From the NCBI RefSeq assembly GCF_003286085.1, contig NW_020825411.1:248001-312000 (forward strand): 64,000 nucleotides of DNA. Reading direction: 5' to 3'. The stretch is from Drosophila persimilis. Taxonomy: Eukaryota; Arthropoda; Insecta; Diptera; Drosophilidae. Position 1 is the first letter of the stretch, and every line of letters begins with the position of its first letter. Positions 22,734 to 33,913 of the stretch are shown piece by piece. The translations under genes and the position numbers were made by a program. Below the pieces are notes generated by a model. The model did not search any database. It worked only from the letters and a program-made list of their open reading frames with translations, and was not told the DNA's origin.

Positions 22734-23307
22734 CTTAAATTTTTCTTATATGTTTGTTTTTATAATCTAATATAACCTAATTGAACTTATATATTTATTA
22801 ATACAACTTTTGCTCACGAACTATCCGGTAGGGGTCGTCCTTCTTAGTTTGGCTGACAGATCTTCGAACGGGTCTTCCTTCTTGATTTGGCTGACAGGTC
22901 TTCGAACGGGTCTTCCTTCTTAAATTTCGTTGTTTAACTGGGTCTTCTGGGGGTCTTCCTTCTTTGGTTTCGCTGATAGTTTCACTTTCTTTGTGTTTTG
23001 TTTTGGTTGGTTTTGTTTAAAAACTTTAGTTTTTTTCGGGTTTTTTGTATTTTTGAATTGTCTTGATTAGCTTTTGTATTTATTTGTATTTTGTATTGTA
23101 TTTGTATTTCTATTTGTATTTGTATTGTATTTATTTTTGCACACCCTAAGCTCCGGTTTGTTTCCTTTTTATCTCACTTTTTTTTATCTTATATCTCACA
23201 GTCACTCCGCGTTTTTAAATTTGAAGGATTTATTCCATTAATTAATTGTCCTTCGGGTTACGGCACGACGCAACACTTTTATTATTCGGTGCTTTTTATA
23301 CAACGTC
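22734..23307 (-). other. Leader of element G, copy 1
   Basis: About 570 bp between the primer site and gag. On the plus strand it reads as T-rich sequence with a repeated ggtcttccttctt-type block (near 22850-22960) and runs of ttgtattt (23080-23130). No gene is seen. Confidence 0.6.
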
Positions 23308-23325
23308 GCCCCACGTTGGGCGCCA
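23308..23325 (-). promoter_or_regulatory. Primer-binding site of G, tRNA-Lys(CUU) type
   Basis: Read on the minus strand this is TGGCGCCCAACGTGGGGC, the primer site I know from Drosophila gypsy and its relatives. It abuts the LTR end (..TTTAATT), overlapping it by a base, which is also typical of gypsy. Confidence 0.9.
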
Positions 23326-23852
23326 ATTAAATAACTGCGGTAGCGGATTGTGTTTTTAAAAAGTTTTTATTTTACTTCGAACTTCACTGATATAGATTTA
23401 AGTAGAGGGTCACAAAGGAATTCCGGGCAAAGGGATTGCGCGATCTTAATTTTTAGCTAGACTTTGCGGTGTCGCTGCTGGATCAAGACTGACTTGAACT
23501 TTCTGATCTTTGCATCGTTGATCCCTTTCGGGAATCGTTTTTCTATAAACATTTCAATTGATTTCGCCATCCCGAGTATTGGATTTCGTCACCCAAAGAA
23601 AGAACTGTAAACGGCCTAAAGTGCAGGATCTGCAGAAAGCCGGGAGTGAGATTGTTTATGAGAAGCCGGGTGTGGGCAAACATTGGTTTTCCATTTAGGC
23701 GAGTGTCAAAGATTGGGATTGCGGCGGGAGCCCTTGAGATTGTACATCTTAGAAATTAGGCGGAGGCCCAAGATTGAAATTGTTTTCGTTTTGGAAAGCC
23801 AAAGATTGTTTACAACTCGTATAAGAGCTCAATAGAATTGGGTACGTTAACT
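23326..23852 (-). repeat. 5' LTR of gypsy-like element G, copy 1
   Basis: On the minus strand it starts AGTTAACG and ends TTTAATT, the unusual AGTTA/AATT ends of errantiviruses, length about 527 bp. The primer site follows directly. The right edge is fused to family C sequence. Confidence 0.82.
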
Positions 23853-24323
23853 TGTATTACGTATAAATATATTGGGTATAAGGTTCAATGGCGTGTATAC
23901 GTTTTGGGTATAAAGTTCTAAATTGTCACAGATTGTAATGCATTTACAATGACGATCAAAAAGAAAGACGTTCCTTTGAGAGTAGCACGTTGGGCCATGT
24001 ACCTACAAGATTTTAATTATGTTATAGAACATCGCTCAGGAACGAAGATGAGGCACGTTGACGCGTTGAGTCGTGTACCTTGTTTTATGGTGACCGAAAG
24101 TATAGCTCATCGTTTGAAAGAAGCTCAGCTAACCGACGATTGGGTTAAGGCTGTTAAAAGTATTGTGGAAGACAAGGAATATTATATTATTAGATTATTA
24201 TATTCAGAATCAGATTTTGTTTAAGGATCCGGATAAGGAGCTTATCGTAGTACCAGCTCAGTTGGAAAATGAGATTATATCAATAGCACATAAGCGAGGA
24301 CATTTTTCAGTTAAAAAGACAAA
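23853..24323 (+). pseudogene. Family C Pol fragment (RNase H end and integrase start), copy 1
   Basis: After about 35 bp of filler the plus strand matches family C pol from VYVLGIKF onward: end of RNase H (EHRSGTKMRHVDALSRVP near 24045) and the integrase N-terminus (IISIAHKRGHFSVKK near 24280). A stop after ESDFV (24222-24224) splits the frame. At about 24324 it jumps into BEL pol. The same fragment continues normally in the second copy (30641 onward). Confidence 0.85.
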
Positions 24324-24324
24324 A

Positions 24325-25116
24325 GAAGTGCCAAACTATTCATTGCGACAATGCAACGAACTTTGTGGGTGCAAACAATCAGCTTAAAGAATTAGAAGAC
24401 TATATATTCAGCTCAAAGGCAAGTGCTCTGATCACGAATCATTGCAACAAAAAGCAAGTGGATTTTAAATTCATTCCTCCCAGGGCTCCATCGTTTGGCG
24501 GTCTCTGGGAAGCGGCGGTAAAATCAGCAAAAAAGCTGTTGATAACAACCACCAAAACACAGCCTCATTGACATTTGAAGAACTAAACACAGTGATAATC
24601 GAAATTGAAGCAATTCTCAATTCTCGACCCATCACTCCAATGTCAAATGATCCCACTGATACAACAGCGCTCACCACAGGACACTTCCTGATTGGTGAAC
24701 CATTAACAACGCCTCCTGACGTCAATACTGATCATCAAGGAAGAACATTGGTCAAGCGCTGGGAATTGGTATCGCGCCTAAAGCATTCATTCTGGAAACA
24801 ATGGTCTACAGAATACCTCCAAGAATTGCAAGCTCGGCATAAATGGAAGACCGCTTCACCAAACGTACCTGAAGGATTATTAGTTTTGGTTAAGGAAGAC
24901 AACCTTCCTGTAATGAAGTGGCCAATGGGTCGCATCATTAAGAGATATCCTGGACAGGACAACCACGTACGAGTGGTTGACGTTAAGACAGCATCTGGCG
25001 TATACAAGCGCCCGATCACTCGTCTAGCGCCGCTCTTTCCAGAAGATGTGGCAGTCAAACGTTCCCACAACATGATCAGTGACACCACGGAGATTGATGA
25101 GCCACCCACACAGCGA
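24325..25116 (+). pseudogene. Integrase C-terminal half of BEL fragment B2
   Basis: Starts within the integrase core (CQTIHCDNATNFVGANN) and continues through APSFGGLWEAAVK. One extra A near 24555 shifts the frame, so the first part (24365-24571) and the second (24568 onward) are in different registers. There is no start codon of its own. Confidence 0.85.
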
Positions 25117-26733
25117 ACAACAAAAATTTCACCTACATTAACGTCAACATTAGTGGTGCTGTTGCTCATGCTTCCATTAGCATTGTCACAGTCAATAAAT
25201 GTGACACAATTCGCAAACAAGCCTGGAATATTCTATGAGAAACTTGGAACATCAAGAATAGCAACGTCTGAGTGGACCATGATCGTATACTATGACTTGG
25301 ACCCATATTGGAAGGATATGCAACTAATGTCTGCTGGAATTTCAAATTTACGATACATGTGCCCTGAATTAAAAAATGTTCCGGCATGTAACTCCATAGT
25401 TCAACACTTTCAACATGTGCATAACGAGCTACAAGCAGGAAGCGTTTTAATGAAAACCTCTCGAAAACGCAGATCGCCGCTGGACATCATAGGAAACGTA
25501 GCAAGCAGCCTTTTTGGTGTTCTCGACGCAAAATACGCAGAAGAGATGACTCAAGTAATTGAGAAAGTGAAAACCAATGAAGACTTTCTACTACATCTGC
25601 TTCAAAACCAAACATCAATTGTCGACGCGACAATAAACGTAGTCAGAAAAGACAAGGTAACAACTGATAATCGCCTAAAAATTTTGGAACAGCATACGGC
25701 TACTATCAACCGAGAAAGAGGGTCATATCACAGCGATCATCTGACTCAAACGTACTTAGGACTAATAGCACAATTAACCCTGCTCACAACAACTCTCCAA
25801 CGAATGCAGTCCGACATATCTGATGTCCTAATCGGTATTCATCATCGGAGAATAAGCTCCACGCTGGTGTCTCCCGAGCCACTAATAGACCAACTAGACC
25901 AGATACGGGATCATTTGCCACAAGATCAAATGCTGCCGGTCACAACGAAGGAGGTGATTCAGCTATACAGAATCATGCGAGCCGAAGGAACCCCGACTGC
26001 AAAACACGTCATCTTCAAAATGACGCTACCGCTGGTTTCAACAGCTCAGTTCGAAGTTTTCAGCATCATCCCAATTCCGTTTTGGGATTCAACAAGCTGG
26101 AGTCTATTTCACCTCAGAACCACCATAATAACGGTGAACATCCACCGAGACCAGTTCATGGGCACTACCCAAGAGGAATTCCGACGTTGTCTTAAAGTAC
26201 ACAACGAGGAGTTCATCTGCTTTGACCATCAGACGATCTTCAATGTGGACAATCGCTGTGAGTTTCAACTGTTTAACAATAAAACAGAAACACTGTGTCA
26301 GGTAACACACACAAAGGCTGACACGGTGTGGCTAAAAACTCAGCATCCAAATAATTGGATCTTCGCAACGCATTCTACAACCAAACTTCAAGCAGTATGC
26401 AACGGAGTTCCGTCAACCATAACACTGGAAGGAACTGGTCTACTCTCCATGTCCCCTGGTTGCACTGCTCGCCATACTGAAGTAAGCATCAGCACCTCCA
26501 GCACCACAATCAGCGAAGTAAAATCGACTTACACTCGGTTTGATGACGTGAGCCCACCGGAGACATCACCCTCGCCACCAATGTGGCAACTGAAGAACCA
26601 GACATCAGACTTTCTTCAAGAACTTGATGATCTACGTCAGCAACTATCAACCATCAATCATCAGGAGCTGCCACACCATCTCACCACCGTGCAGCACCAT
26701 CAACTCGCTGCTTACGCAACCCTAGCAATATAA
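25117..26733 (+). pseudogene. Env-like domain of BEL fragment B2
   Basis: In frame with the integrase end from 24568. The same signal-like segment, SRKRRS site and ectodomain as B1 are present, and the same TAA (26731-26733) at the membrane anchor. A few substitutions set it apart from B1. Confidence 0.8.
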
Positions 26734-26895
26734 ATTTTATTGATCATTGCCTTCATTTTCAGGGAGAAATATCAACTATGGAAACCAAGGCCATCAAATC
26801 CCGATCCAGCCATGTCATCACCCCCTATACCCCCTGCACGGCGGTTTGCGGTCGACTTGAGCGATGGTTGAACACCAGTTCAACGGCCGGGAGAA

Positions 26896-27473
26896 TGTTC
26901 AGACACAGACATGTATTTAATGAATATTAGGAATATACAGTTCAATCTCATACACAAATACTCATAAATAAAATTGTTCATGTCATTTCATGTAACTGAA
27001 TATGACGACACGAAAAATACATTAGCAACTAAGAATAGACAATAGCACTTGTAAACTCGAACACACCAAAAGGGATCAAGCAATAAACTATCTACTTTAT
27101 TGCTGCCAAGTACCTAAGTAAATACACTGAAATATAACCCCCGCACAGAGTAAGTGTACCCAATCTAAAAATACACTCACAAGGAGCCTGTGCGGTCCTT
27201 CCCATAGAATAAGAATTCCACTGTTAGCTATATAAGGAGATGCATTTGTTCAATAAAGTCAGTATCAGAAACAGTACCATAGCTGCCTGTCACTCATCTT
27301 CCATCGCAATCAACAGAGGCTGTCGCTGTGTCTTCAGATCCTCACTTGCGCACCGTAGGATACCCTCTCCGCAGTCCAACTGGTTCAAGTTCTAGTTGCG
27401 ACGACCAAACTGTAGACGGTTTATGTACCGTATGCAACCCAGCTTCCTACACACACACACATACACATTAACA
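26896..27473 (+). repeat. 3' LTR of BEL fragment B2
   Basis: 578 bp, TGTTCAGACA...CATTAACA, after the purine tract ccgggagaa. ATGGT follows at 27474-27478, inherited from the B1 insertion. Confidence 0.93.
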
Positions 27474-27535
27474 ATGGTCTTCTTCGATGATAGATAGACA
27501 GACAGAATTTGCATAATTTTGAATGTCGGATATTT

Positions 27536-28234
27536 CTACGACGGCGCGTTCAGGATTTTTGCATCCCAAACTTTTAAATTGTTCATTGTCGGATAATTCA
27601 CGACGGCGTGTTCAGGATTCTTTAATCCCAAACTATTCGAACTTTTAGTGTCGGATAATTCAACGACGGCGTGCTCAGGATATTTTAATCCCAAACTATT
27701 AAAACTTTGGATGTCGGATAATTCAACGACGGCGGGTTCAGGATATTTGAATCCCAAACTATTGACGGATAATTCTTCGTCGGCGTGCTCAGGATTTTTT
27801 GATCCCAAGCTATATAAACTTCCTTCTACCTTTACTGAATCACTTTTCATTTCTTTTTCTTCTTCAAAATATTTTTTTATTATATATTCCTTCAACGGAA
27901 GGATGGTTTTTCCTTCTATAAAGGTTAATTTGTTTAAAGAAAGGACCTCGTCATATATTAGTTTCTCCTCATTGTCTTTATAACTTAAAGTCCCCTTTCC
28001 TGTATCAATAACAGCTCCGATTTTCTTTAATAGGTTAAATCCTATTAGTAAATCTGCCTCCATTCCATCTATTTCGTAAAACACTTGTTTTGTGTTGAAA
28101 ATAGTTATATTATGGAAATATTTAATTATTGAAAACCCATTCACTGTAGCAACTTTCTTATAAATTGATAATTCTTTTTTATTTTCGTAAATTCCCTTTT
28201 TTATATAACAGGAAGTTGCTCCCGTATCTATCAA
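27536..28234 (-). pseudogene. Protease plus repeat linker of G2
   Basis: 232 codons from MIDTGATSCYI through the protease directly into the tandem SLGLKYPEHAVVELSD repeats. This shows the arrangement that copy 1 had before the DINE-1 insertion. One base lost near 27600 (ttcacgacgg for ttcaacgacgg) shifts the last repeat out of frame. Confidence 0.85.
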
Positions 28235-28392
28235 AACTTTTAATTCTCTGTTTATTTTTTTATCTACTCTTTTTAAGTAGGGCAGACCTACTTCGGGGGC
28301 TGATCTAAAAAATGATCCTCCTCAATGTTATTTATTCGCATTGCTTTATTAGCCGGTTGTTCCGACGTTTCATTTGGCTTTCGTTTCTGCGC

Positions 28393-29521
28393 TTAATTTT
28401 CGTTAGATTGTTTATTCGGTACTACGTTTGCCCTAAAATGCTGTGCTTGGTTATAATTGTTATTATTTCTCCTATAATAACCGTTAGTATTCTCCCGATA
28501 ATTTCTATTATTATTATTTCCCCTGAATTGATTGCTGTTCTGTCGGTTCTGGATTGGTCCATCCATTGGTTCCGGGGCCTGATTTTGTTGTCTACTACCC
28601 AAGAAATAGGGTTGTCCCCATGACATGTTATTCCTCTGAAAATCCCTTTTTTGGTCGAATGGTGAACTATTAGTCCTAGGTTGTCGTTGGTTGAATCTTA
28701 AGGTATTGTAATTATTATTCCCTGAATTTCTGGGGCCGCTGCATTGGTAGGCAAATTGGGCCCGAATGTTATTAGATTGCAATTCCTGTACCTTTGCCAA
28801 GGCATTCGGTAAATCTGGGGGATTCAATGAAAATAGGATTTCTGCAATGCCGCCGTTTAGGCCAGTGACAAAAATGCGTAAGGCATTGTCTCTAATTTTT
28901 TTATTTGATTCTTTGGTGATTTCACTGTCCTTTCCGTGAGTCATTATTGTCTTATTTATTAGCAAGGGCCTTTTTTTTGTTAACCTCGTTATAGAAATCT
29001 ATAATTGAAAGGTTCCCTTGTCGGAGAACGCTTAACTCCTGTTCTATTATGTAAATCGGTCTCTTGTCACTGTAAACAAAGTCAAGTCGTGAAAGTATGG
29101 CATCAAAATTTAAAACTGTCCCGTGATTGGTCAGTGCGTCATGTGCTGGTCCTGTTATTTTGTTTCTCAAAATTGTTAATGCAATATAATATTGCTTACT
29201 TCCTTTCTTATATAACTTCTCTGCAGTTTCTGCAGCTTCCCTCCATCCTACGTATTGGTTTAATCCACCATTGAAAATTGGTAGGGACTCTATTACCTTT
29301 AATGTGGTGTCATCTTTTATTGTCTCGTCTATTGTTCCTGCCTGATAATCTGATACCTGATCGGATTTAGTTTCTATTTGTTGTTTTAAATTTACAATTT
29401 GCTCTTGTACTTGTGAAATTTGAAGTGCTATCAATTGTTTGACCAGATCTGCAGTGAGATCGGTCCTTGTTTGTGAGTTAATCATTTTTAGTTTTTCAAA
29501 ATCTAAAGTTAGTTGATCCAC
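28393..29521 (-). pseudogene. Gag of G2, frameshifted
   Basis: Same Gag as 21501-22733 but in two frames: 28952-29521 for the N-terminal half and 28393-28965 for the C-terminal half. The break lies at a T-run change near 28965-28978 (aagggcctttttttt against aaggtcattttctt in copy 1). A further base change creates a stop near 28393. Confidence 0.87.
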
Positions 29522-30095
29522 CTTAAATTTTTCTTATATGTTTGTTTTTATAATCTAAAATAACCTAATTGAACTTATATATTTATTAATACAACTTTTG
29601 CTCACGAACTATCCGGTAGGGGTCGTCCTTCTTAGTTTGGCTGACAGATCTTCGAACGGGTCTTCCTTCTTGATTTGGCTGACAGGTCTTCGAACGGGTC
29701 TTCCTTCTTAAATTTCGTTGTTTAACTGGGTCTTCTGGGGGTCTTCCTTCTTTGGTTTCGCTGATAGTTTCACTTTCTTTGTGTTTTGTTTTGGTTGGTT
29801 TTGTTTAAAAACTTTAGTTTTTTTCGGGTTTTTTGTATTTTTGAATTGTCTTGATTAGCTTTTGTATTTATTTGTATTTTGTATTGTATTTGTATTTCTA
29901 TTTGTATTTGTATTGTATTTATTTTTGCACACCCTAAGCTCCGGTTTGTTTCCTTTTTATCTCACTTTTTTTTATCTTATATCTCACAGTCACTCCGCGT
30001 TTTTAAATTTGAAGGATTTATTCCATTAATTAATTGTCCTTCGGGTTACGGCACGACGCAACACTTTTATTATTCGGTGCTTTTTATACAACGTC
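29522..30095 (-). other. Leader of G2
   Basis: Copy of 22734-23307 with few differences. No gene is seen. Confidence 0.6.
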
Positions 30096-30113
30096 GCCCC
30101 ACGTTGGGCGCCA
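30096..30113 (-). promoter_or_regulatory. Primer-binding site of G2, tRNA-Lys(CUU) type
   Basis: Same 18 bases as at 23308-23325, next to the G2 LTR. Confidence 0.88.
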
Positions 30114-30640
30114 ATTAAATAACTGCGGTAGCGGATTGTGTTTTTAAAAAGTTTTTATTTTACTTCGAACTTCACTGATATAGATTTAAGTAGAGGGTCA
30201 CAAAGGAATTCCGGGCAAAGGGATTGCGCGATCTTAATTTTTAGCTAGACTTTGCGGTGTCGCTGCTGGATCAAGACTGACTTGAACTTTCTGATCTTTG
30301 CATCGTTGATCCCTTTCGGGAATCGTTTTTCTATAAACATTTCAATTGATTTCGCCATCCCGAGTATTGGATTTCGTCACCCAAAGAAAGAACTGTAAAC
30401 GGCCTAAAGTGCAGGATCTGCAGAAAGCCGGGAGTGAGATTGTTTATGAGAAGCCGGGTGTGGGCAAACATTGGTTTTCCATTTAGGCGAGTGTCAAAGA
30501 TTGGGATTGCGGCGGGAGCCCTTGAGATTGTACATCTTAGAAATTAGGCGGAGGCCCAAGATTGAAATTGTTTTCGTTTTGGAAAGCCAAAGATTGTTTA
30601 CAACTCGTATAAGAGCTCAATAGAATTGGGTACGTTAACT
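30114..30640 (-). repeat. 5' LTR of G2
   Basis: Copy of 23326-23852, with AGTTA and AATT ends on the minus strand. It is followed by the same filler and family C sequence. Confidence 0.82.
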
Positions 30641-30673
30641 TGTATTACGTATAAATATATTGGGTATAAGGTT

Positions 30674-32144
30674 CAATGGCGTGTATACGTTTTGGGTATA
30701 AAGTTCAAAATTGTCACAGATTGTAATGCATTTACAATGACGATCAAAAAGAAAGACGTTCCTTTGAGAGTAGCACGTTGGGCCATGTACCTACAAGATT
30801 TTAATTATGTTATAGAACATCGCTCAGGAACGAAGATGAGGCACGTTGACGCGTTGAGTCGTGTACCTTGTTTTATGGTGACCGAAAGTATAGCTCATCG
30901 TTTGAAAGAAGCTCAGCTAACCGACGATTGGGTTAAGGCTGTTAAAAGTATTGTGGAAGACAAGGAATATTATATTATTAGATTATTATATTCAGAATCA
31001 GATTTTGTTTAAGGATCCGGATAAGGAGCTTATCGTAGTACCAGCTCAGTTGGAAAATGAGATTATATCAATAGCACATAAGCAAGGACATTTTTCAGTT
31101 AAAAAGACACAAGATATCATTGAAATGTCGTATTATATTCCGAAGTTAAAAGACAAAGTATGGCGCGTAATAAATAGTTGTGTCGAGTGTATCATTGTCA
31201 ATGAAAAGACAGGAAAACGTGAGGGTTATTTGCAACCAATAGACAAGGGTGATAGGCCGTTACAAACGGATCACATTGATCACGTTGGACCAATGGAAAT
31301 GACTAAAAAACAGTACAATTATATACTGGTTGTCGTTGATGGATTTTCTAAGTTTGTTTGGTTATATTCTACTCGTAGTAAAGGCGTTGAAGAGGTCATT
31401 AAGTGTTTGGAAATTCAGGGGACTAGTTTTGGTAATCCGAACAGAATAGTGACAGATAGAGGTGCAGCGTTTATGTCCAATTTGTTTCGTGAATACTGTG
31501 AGAGGCAGAAAATACAGCATTTAATGATTGCCACAGGCGTTCCACGTGGGAATAGGCAAGTCGAAAGGATGCACAAGATAGTGGTGCCTATGTTGTCGAA
31601 ATTGTGTCAGGGTAATTCCGGTAGTTGGTATAAGCATCTAGGAAAAGTTCAGCAAATGATCAACAGTGTTGAACCGGGAAGTACCAAGGTAACACCTTTC
31701 AAGATATTGACTGGGCTAGACATGCGTATAGGAATGGATCCCAAAATAAAAGAAATATTGGAAGAATCACTGATCAAAGAGTTGAACAAGGACCGCGAAA
31801 AAATTAGAAAGGAAGTAGTTGAAAACATCGCACGGTTACAGAAGGAAAACAAGAAGAGTTTTGACTTAAAAAGGAAACTAGATAGACAGTATGAGGTTAA
31901 TGAGCTAGTAGCTATCAAGCGTACTCAGTATGGTACTGGATTAAAGCTAAAAGGAAAGTATCTAGGGCCGTATAAGGTGGTTAGGCATACTGAGGGTCCC
32001 TATAAGACCTCTACAGTTTCAGAATACATGAAACCATGGCTAGACCCATCCGAGGCGAATGGTCCGTCAGGACAGCCGAATGTAGGAAACAGAGGAAAGA
32101 GAGAGACACGAAGCGGTCGTGTTTTCGTCGTGTCGTCGGGATAG
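30674..32144 (+). pseudogene. RNase H end and integrase of family C, plus-strand copy
   Basis: Two overlapping frames: the RNase H end (to 31012) and integrase (30951-32144). Integrase shows the zinc region (HKQGHFSVKK...CVECI), core HIDHVGPMEMTKKQYNY with D near 31270, TDRGAAF (near 31455) and a GNRQVERM motif (near 31550) where other copies have GNGQ, then KRTQYGTGLKLKGKYLGPYKVV. A short deletion removes part of the C-terminal domain near 31985 (KVVRHTEGPYK, where other copies have about ten more residues). The last 20 or so codons lie inside the LTR. Confidence 0.87.
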
Positions 32145-32343
32145 AGCAGTAATCGGCCCTGAGAGAGCCGATAGCAAGAGAGAGAGATCACTCAGTTGTC
32201 AGTTCAGCCACGCATCAGACGTACACGCATATAATTACTCACAAACATACTTAATGTAAAACTTGGAGCTGTTATAATTTTAAGTCCAACATACTTATCA
32301 AATAAATGTTACTCGTTGCCATCAAGCAACTTAAACTACTACA
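32081..32343 (+). repeat. 3' LTR of family C, plus-strand copy
   Basis: 263 bp, TGTAGGAAAC...AACTACTACA, with short inverted ends TGTAG/CTACA and AATAAA at about 32301. The four minus-strand C copies have LTRs of the same length. The pol stop lies about 60 bp inside it. Confidence 0.82.
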
Positions 32344-33110
32344 TACATTTGGATCACCTTGGGCCTATGGATGCTTCGCAATGGTTGATAGCTTTAGTAA
32401 GTTCATAAGGATGTATCCCACAAAAACAACAGGAGCAGACGAAGTTCTCAAGAAGTTAAAGGAGTGGTCTGATGTATTTGGGAATCCGGCACGCAGCATT
32501 TAGATCTTCAAGCTTTGATGAGTTTGTCATGCAAAAGAACATCGAATACGTATGGAGCACCACAGGGATACCAAGGGTAATCGGACAAATTGAACACGTA
32601 AACCGATCTATTCTGAGCATAATGATGCTGGAAATGTCCAAATTGTCATCGGAGGAATCTTCCGGATGGTATAAGTTCGTACCGCGAGTTCAGCGGGCTA
32701 TTAACAGCACTGTTCATGTGTCTACAAAGAGTTGTCCATTTGAGCTGATGATCGGGGTAAAAATGCGTTGTGGACCGGATAGCGACATACTTCAGCTAAT
32801 AGAAAAAGAGATGGTATAATTTTGAAGACGAGAGACAAAAGATGCGATAAGAGGCAAAAGAAAATATTCAGCAGGCTCAGGACAGATACAAGGAACAATT
32901 CGATAAAAAGCGGAAATGCGAATACGGATACAAGGTCGGAGATCTCGTAGCCATACGTAGAACACAATTTGTAACCGGAAGAAAGATGGCCAGCGAATTC
33001 TTAGGACCATACGAAATAACCAACGTGTAACGAGGCGGACGCTATAATGTTCGGAAAGCAGCAGACGTCGAAGGACCAAGCAATACGACTACAAGTAACT
33101 ATGGAGCTTT
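32344..33110 (+). pseudogene. Integrase of fragment E, broken
   Basis: Segments recognisable as integrase: MVDSFSKFIRMYPTKTTGAD (near 32385), then in another frame FDEFVMQKNIEYVWSTTGIP and QIEHVNRSI (near 32595), and RRTQFVTGRKMASEFLGPYE near 32960. A deletion near 32497 removes the TDRG block with the second catalytic D. Several stops follow. It is clearly non-functional. Confidence 0.75.
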
Positions 33111-33168
33111 TCTCTAGAAAACGAGGAAGCATGGTCATCAGGGACTGATGACTAATAGGATGACCGAG

Positions 33169-33652
33169 TGTAAGAAGGAGAGGGCCAGCTGGACTATTGA
33201 GGGGACCTCGGGGATGAGCAACAGCTGTAATAACAGCTGCAGAGGAACAGCTGATGAGCAACAGCAGTAGTAACAGCAGCAGATCAAAAGCGGAAAGAGA
33301 AGAAGAAAGAGTCGAAAAGAGAGAATCGCAGCAGACAGACGTAACTTAAGCCGCAGCAGCAGAAATCAGTCGGCATTAAGCAGTAAACCTAAAAGTTGTT
33401 GTTCTCACACATATAAGACTACCACACTTGGAATGTGCTGGGTACTTGTTGACTCTACAACAATGTTGCAGTCTGAATAAGTCTGTAAATTATGAGTTTG
33501 TATATTTGATATATACTGATTACAGAAAACTCTCGATATGTGCATACGACACCATCGGCTATTAATTCTTTGAACAATAGAAGAAAGTTGATCGATCTGA
33601 GAGACGTAGTAATTCTCAAGTACAAGCAAAATAAACATTGCACACACATACA
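33169..33652 (+). repeat. Probable LTR of fragment E
   Basis: Starts TGTAAGAAGG after GACCGAG, the same junction pattern as C (GCCGAA/TGTAGG) and D (GCCGAA/TGTAGG), and ends CACATACA after AATAAA (33630). Length is about 484 bp. It contains a CAG-rich stretch (33225-33290) and a TATAAG near 33412. The second LTR is absent, so the ends are tentative. Confidence 0.5.
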
Positions 33653-33732
33653 TGTAGGGATCCTTGGTAAGCTCCCTACAAGTGAGTAAGAATCCGCTCC
33701 AGAAACTCCATCAAATATAAGCCACACGTCGT
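33653..33732. other. Unassigned spacer with a short palindrome
   Basis: Begins with an imperfect palindrome (tgtaggga...ctccctaca, 33653-33680) directly at the E LTR end and runs to the D LTR. No gene is seen; it could be the relic of another insertion end. Confidence 0.4.
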
Positions 33733-33913
33733 TGTACTGTCTTTATTTTAATAAATGGTTACAATAAGTTTCTTTTTCTTAACACGTTCTTCTCTGCACG
33801 TCTACTCGCTTCAGCAGTCGAACTCTTACTTAGCTATCGATATATCTTCCTCTCATACCCTTGACTATCCCTAGCGATAGATCGATGCTCATTAAAGGGC
33901 TGCCAACCCTACA
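33733..33913 (-). repeat. 3' LTR of element D
   Basis: On the minus strand TGTAGGGTTGG...GACAGTACA, about 181 bp with TGTA/TACA ends and AATAAAG near the end. The position after GGCCGAA fits C and E. The other LTR is absent. Confidence 0.6.

Larger units (their letters stand above)
19573..23852 (-). mobile_element. Gypsy-like element G, right (5') portion, copy 1
   Basis: Minus-strand 5' LTR (23326-23852), lysine tRNA primer site, leader, gag, protease and a repeat-bearing pol linker. It is separated from its RT (4322 and below) by the B1 insertion and contains a DINE-1-like insertion. A second copy of this segment lies at 27474-30640 (G2). Confidence 0.87.
24324..27473 (+). mobile_element. 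BEL element fragment B2 (3' part), start of the 7.9-kb duplicated block
   Basis: Repeats 16441-19572 at an offset of about 7,884-7,901 bp: end of integrase, env-like region and 3' LTR, followed by the same ATGGT and G sequence. The left edge is a fusion with C sequence, not an LTR, so B2 arose by segmental duplication rather than by its own insertion. It keeps 15 bp in env that B1 lacks. Confidence 0.92.
27474..30640 (-). mobile_element. Gypsy-like element G, second copy (G2) of the 5' portion
   Basis: Duplicate of 19573-23852 without the DINE-1 insertion: linker repeats, protease, gag, leader, primer site and 5' LTR. Offset to copy 1 is 6,788 bp in gag and LTR. The empty DINE-1 site is at about 27873. 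Confidence 0.9.
30641..32343 (+). mobile_element. Family C element, plus-strand 3' part (RNase H end, integrase, LTR)
   Basis: Plus-strand 3' half of a Ty3/gypsy element of family C, cut on the left by the G2 LTR plus filler and ending at its 3' LTR (32343). All other C copies in the window are on the minus strand. The integrase and LTR size suggest the mdg3-like group, but that is a guess. Confidence 0.85.
32344..33652 (+). mobile_element. Decayed Ty3/gypsy fragment E (integrase and LTR)
   Basis: Plus-strand integrase and LTR of a relative of families C and D, cut on the left by the C LTR. The integrase is in several frames and its second catalytic aspartate region is deleted. This is an old copy. 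Confidence 0.7.
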
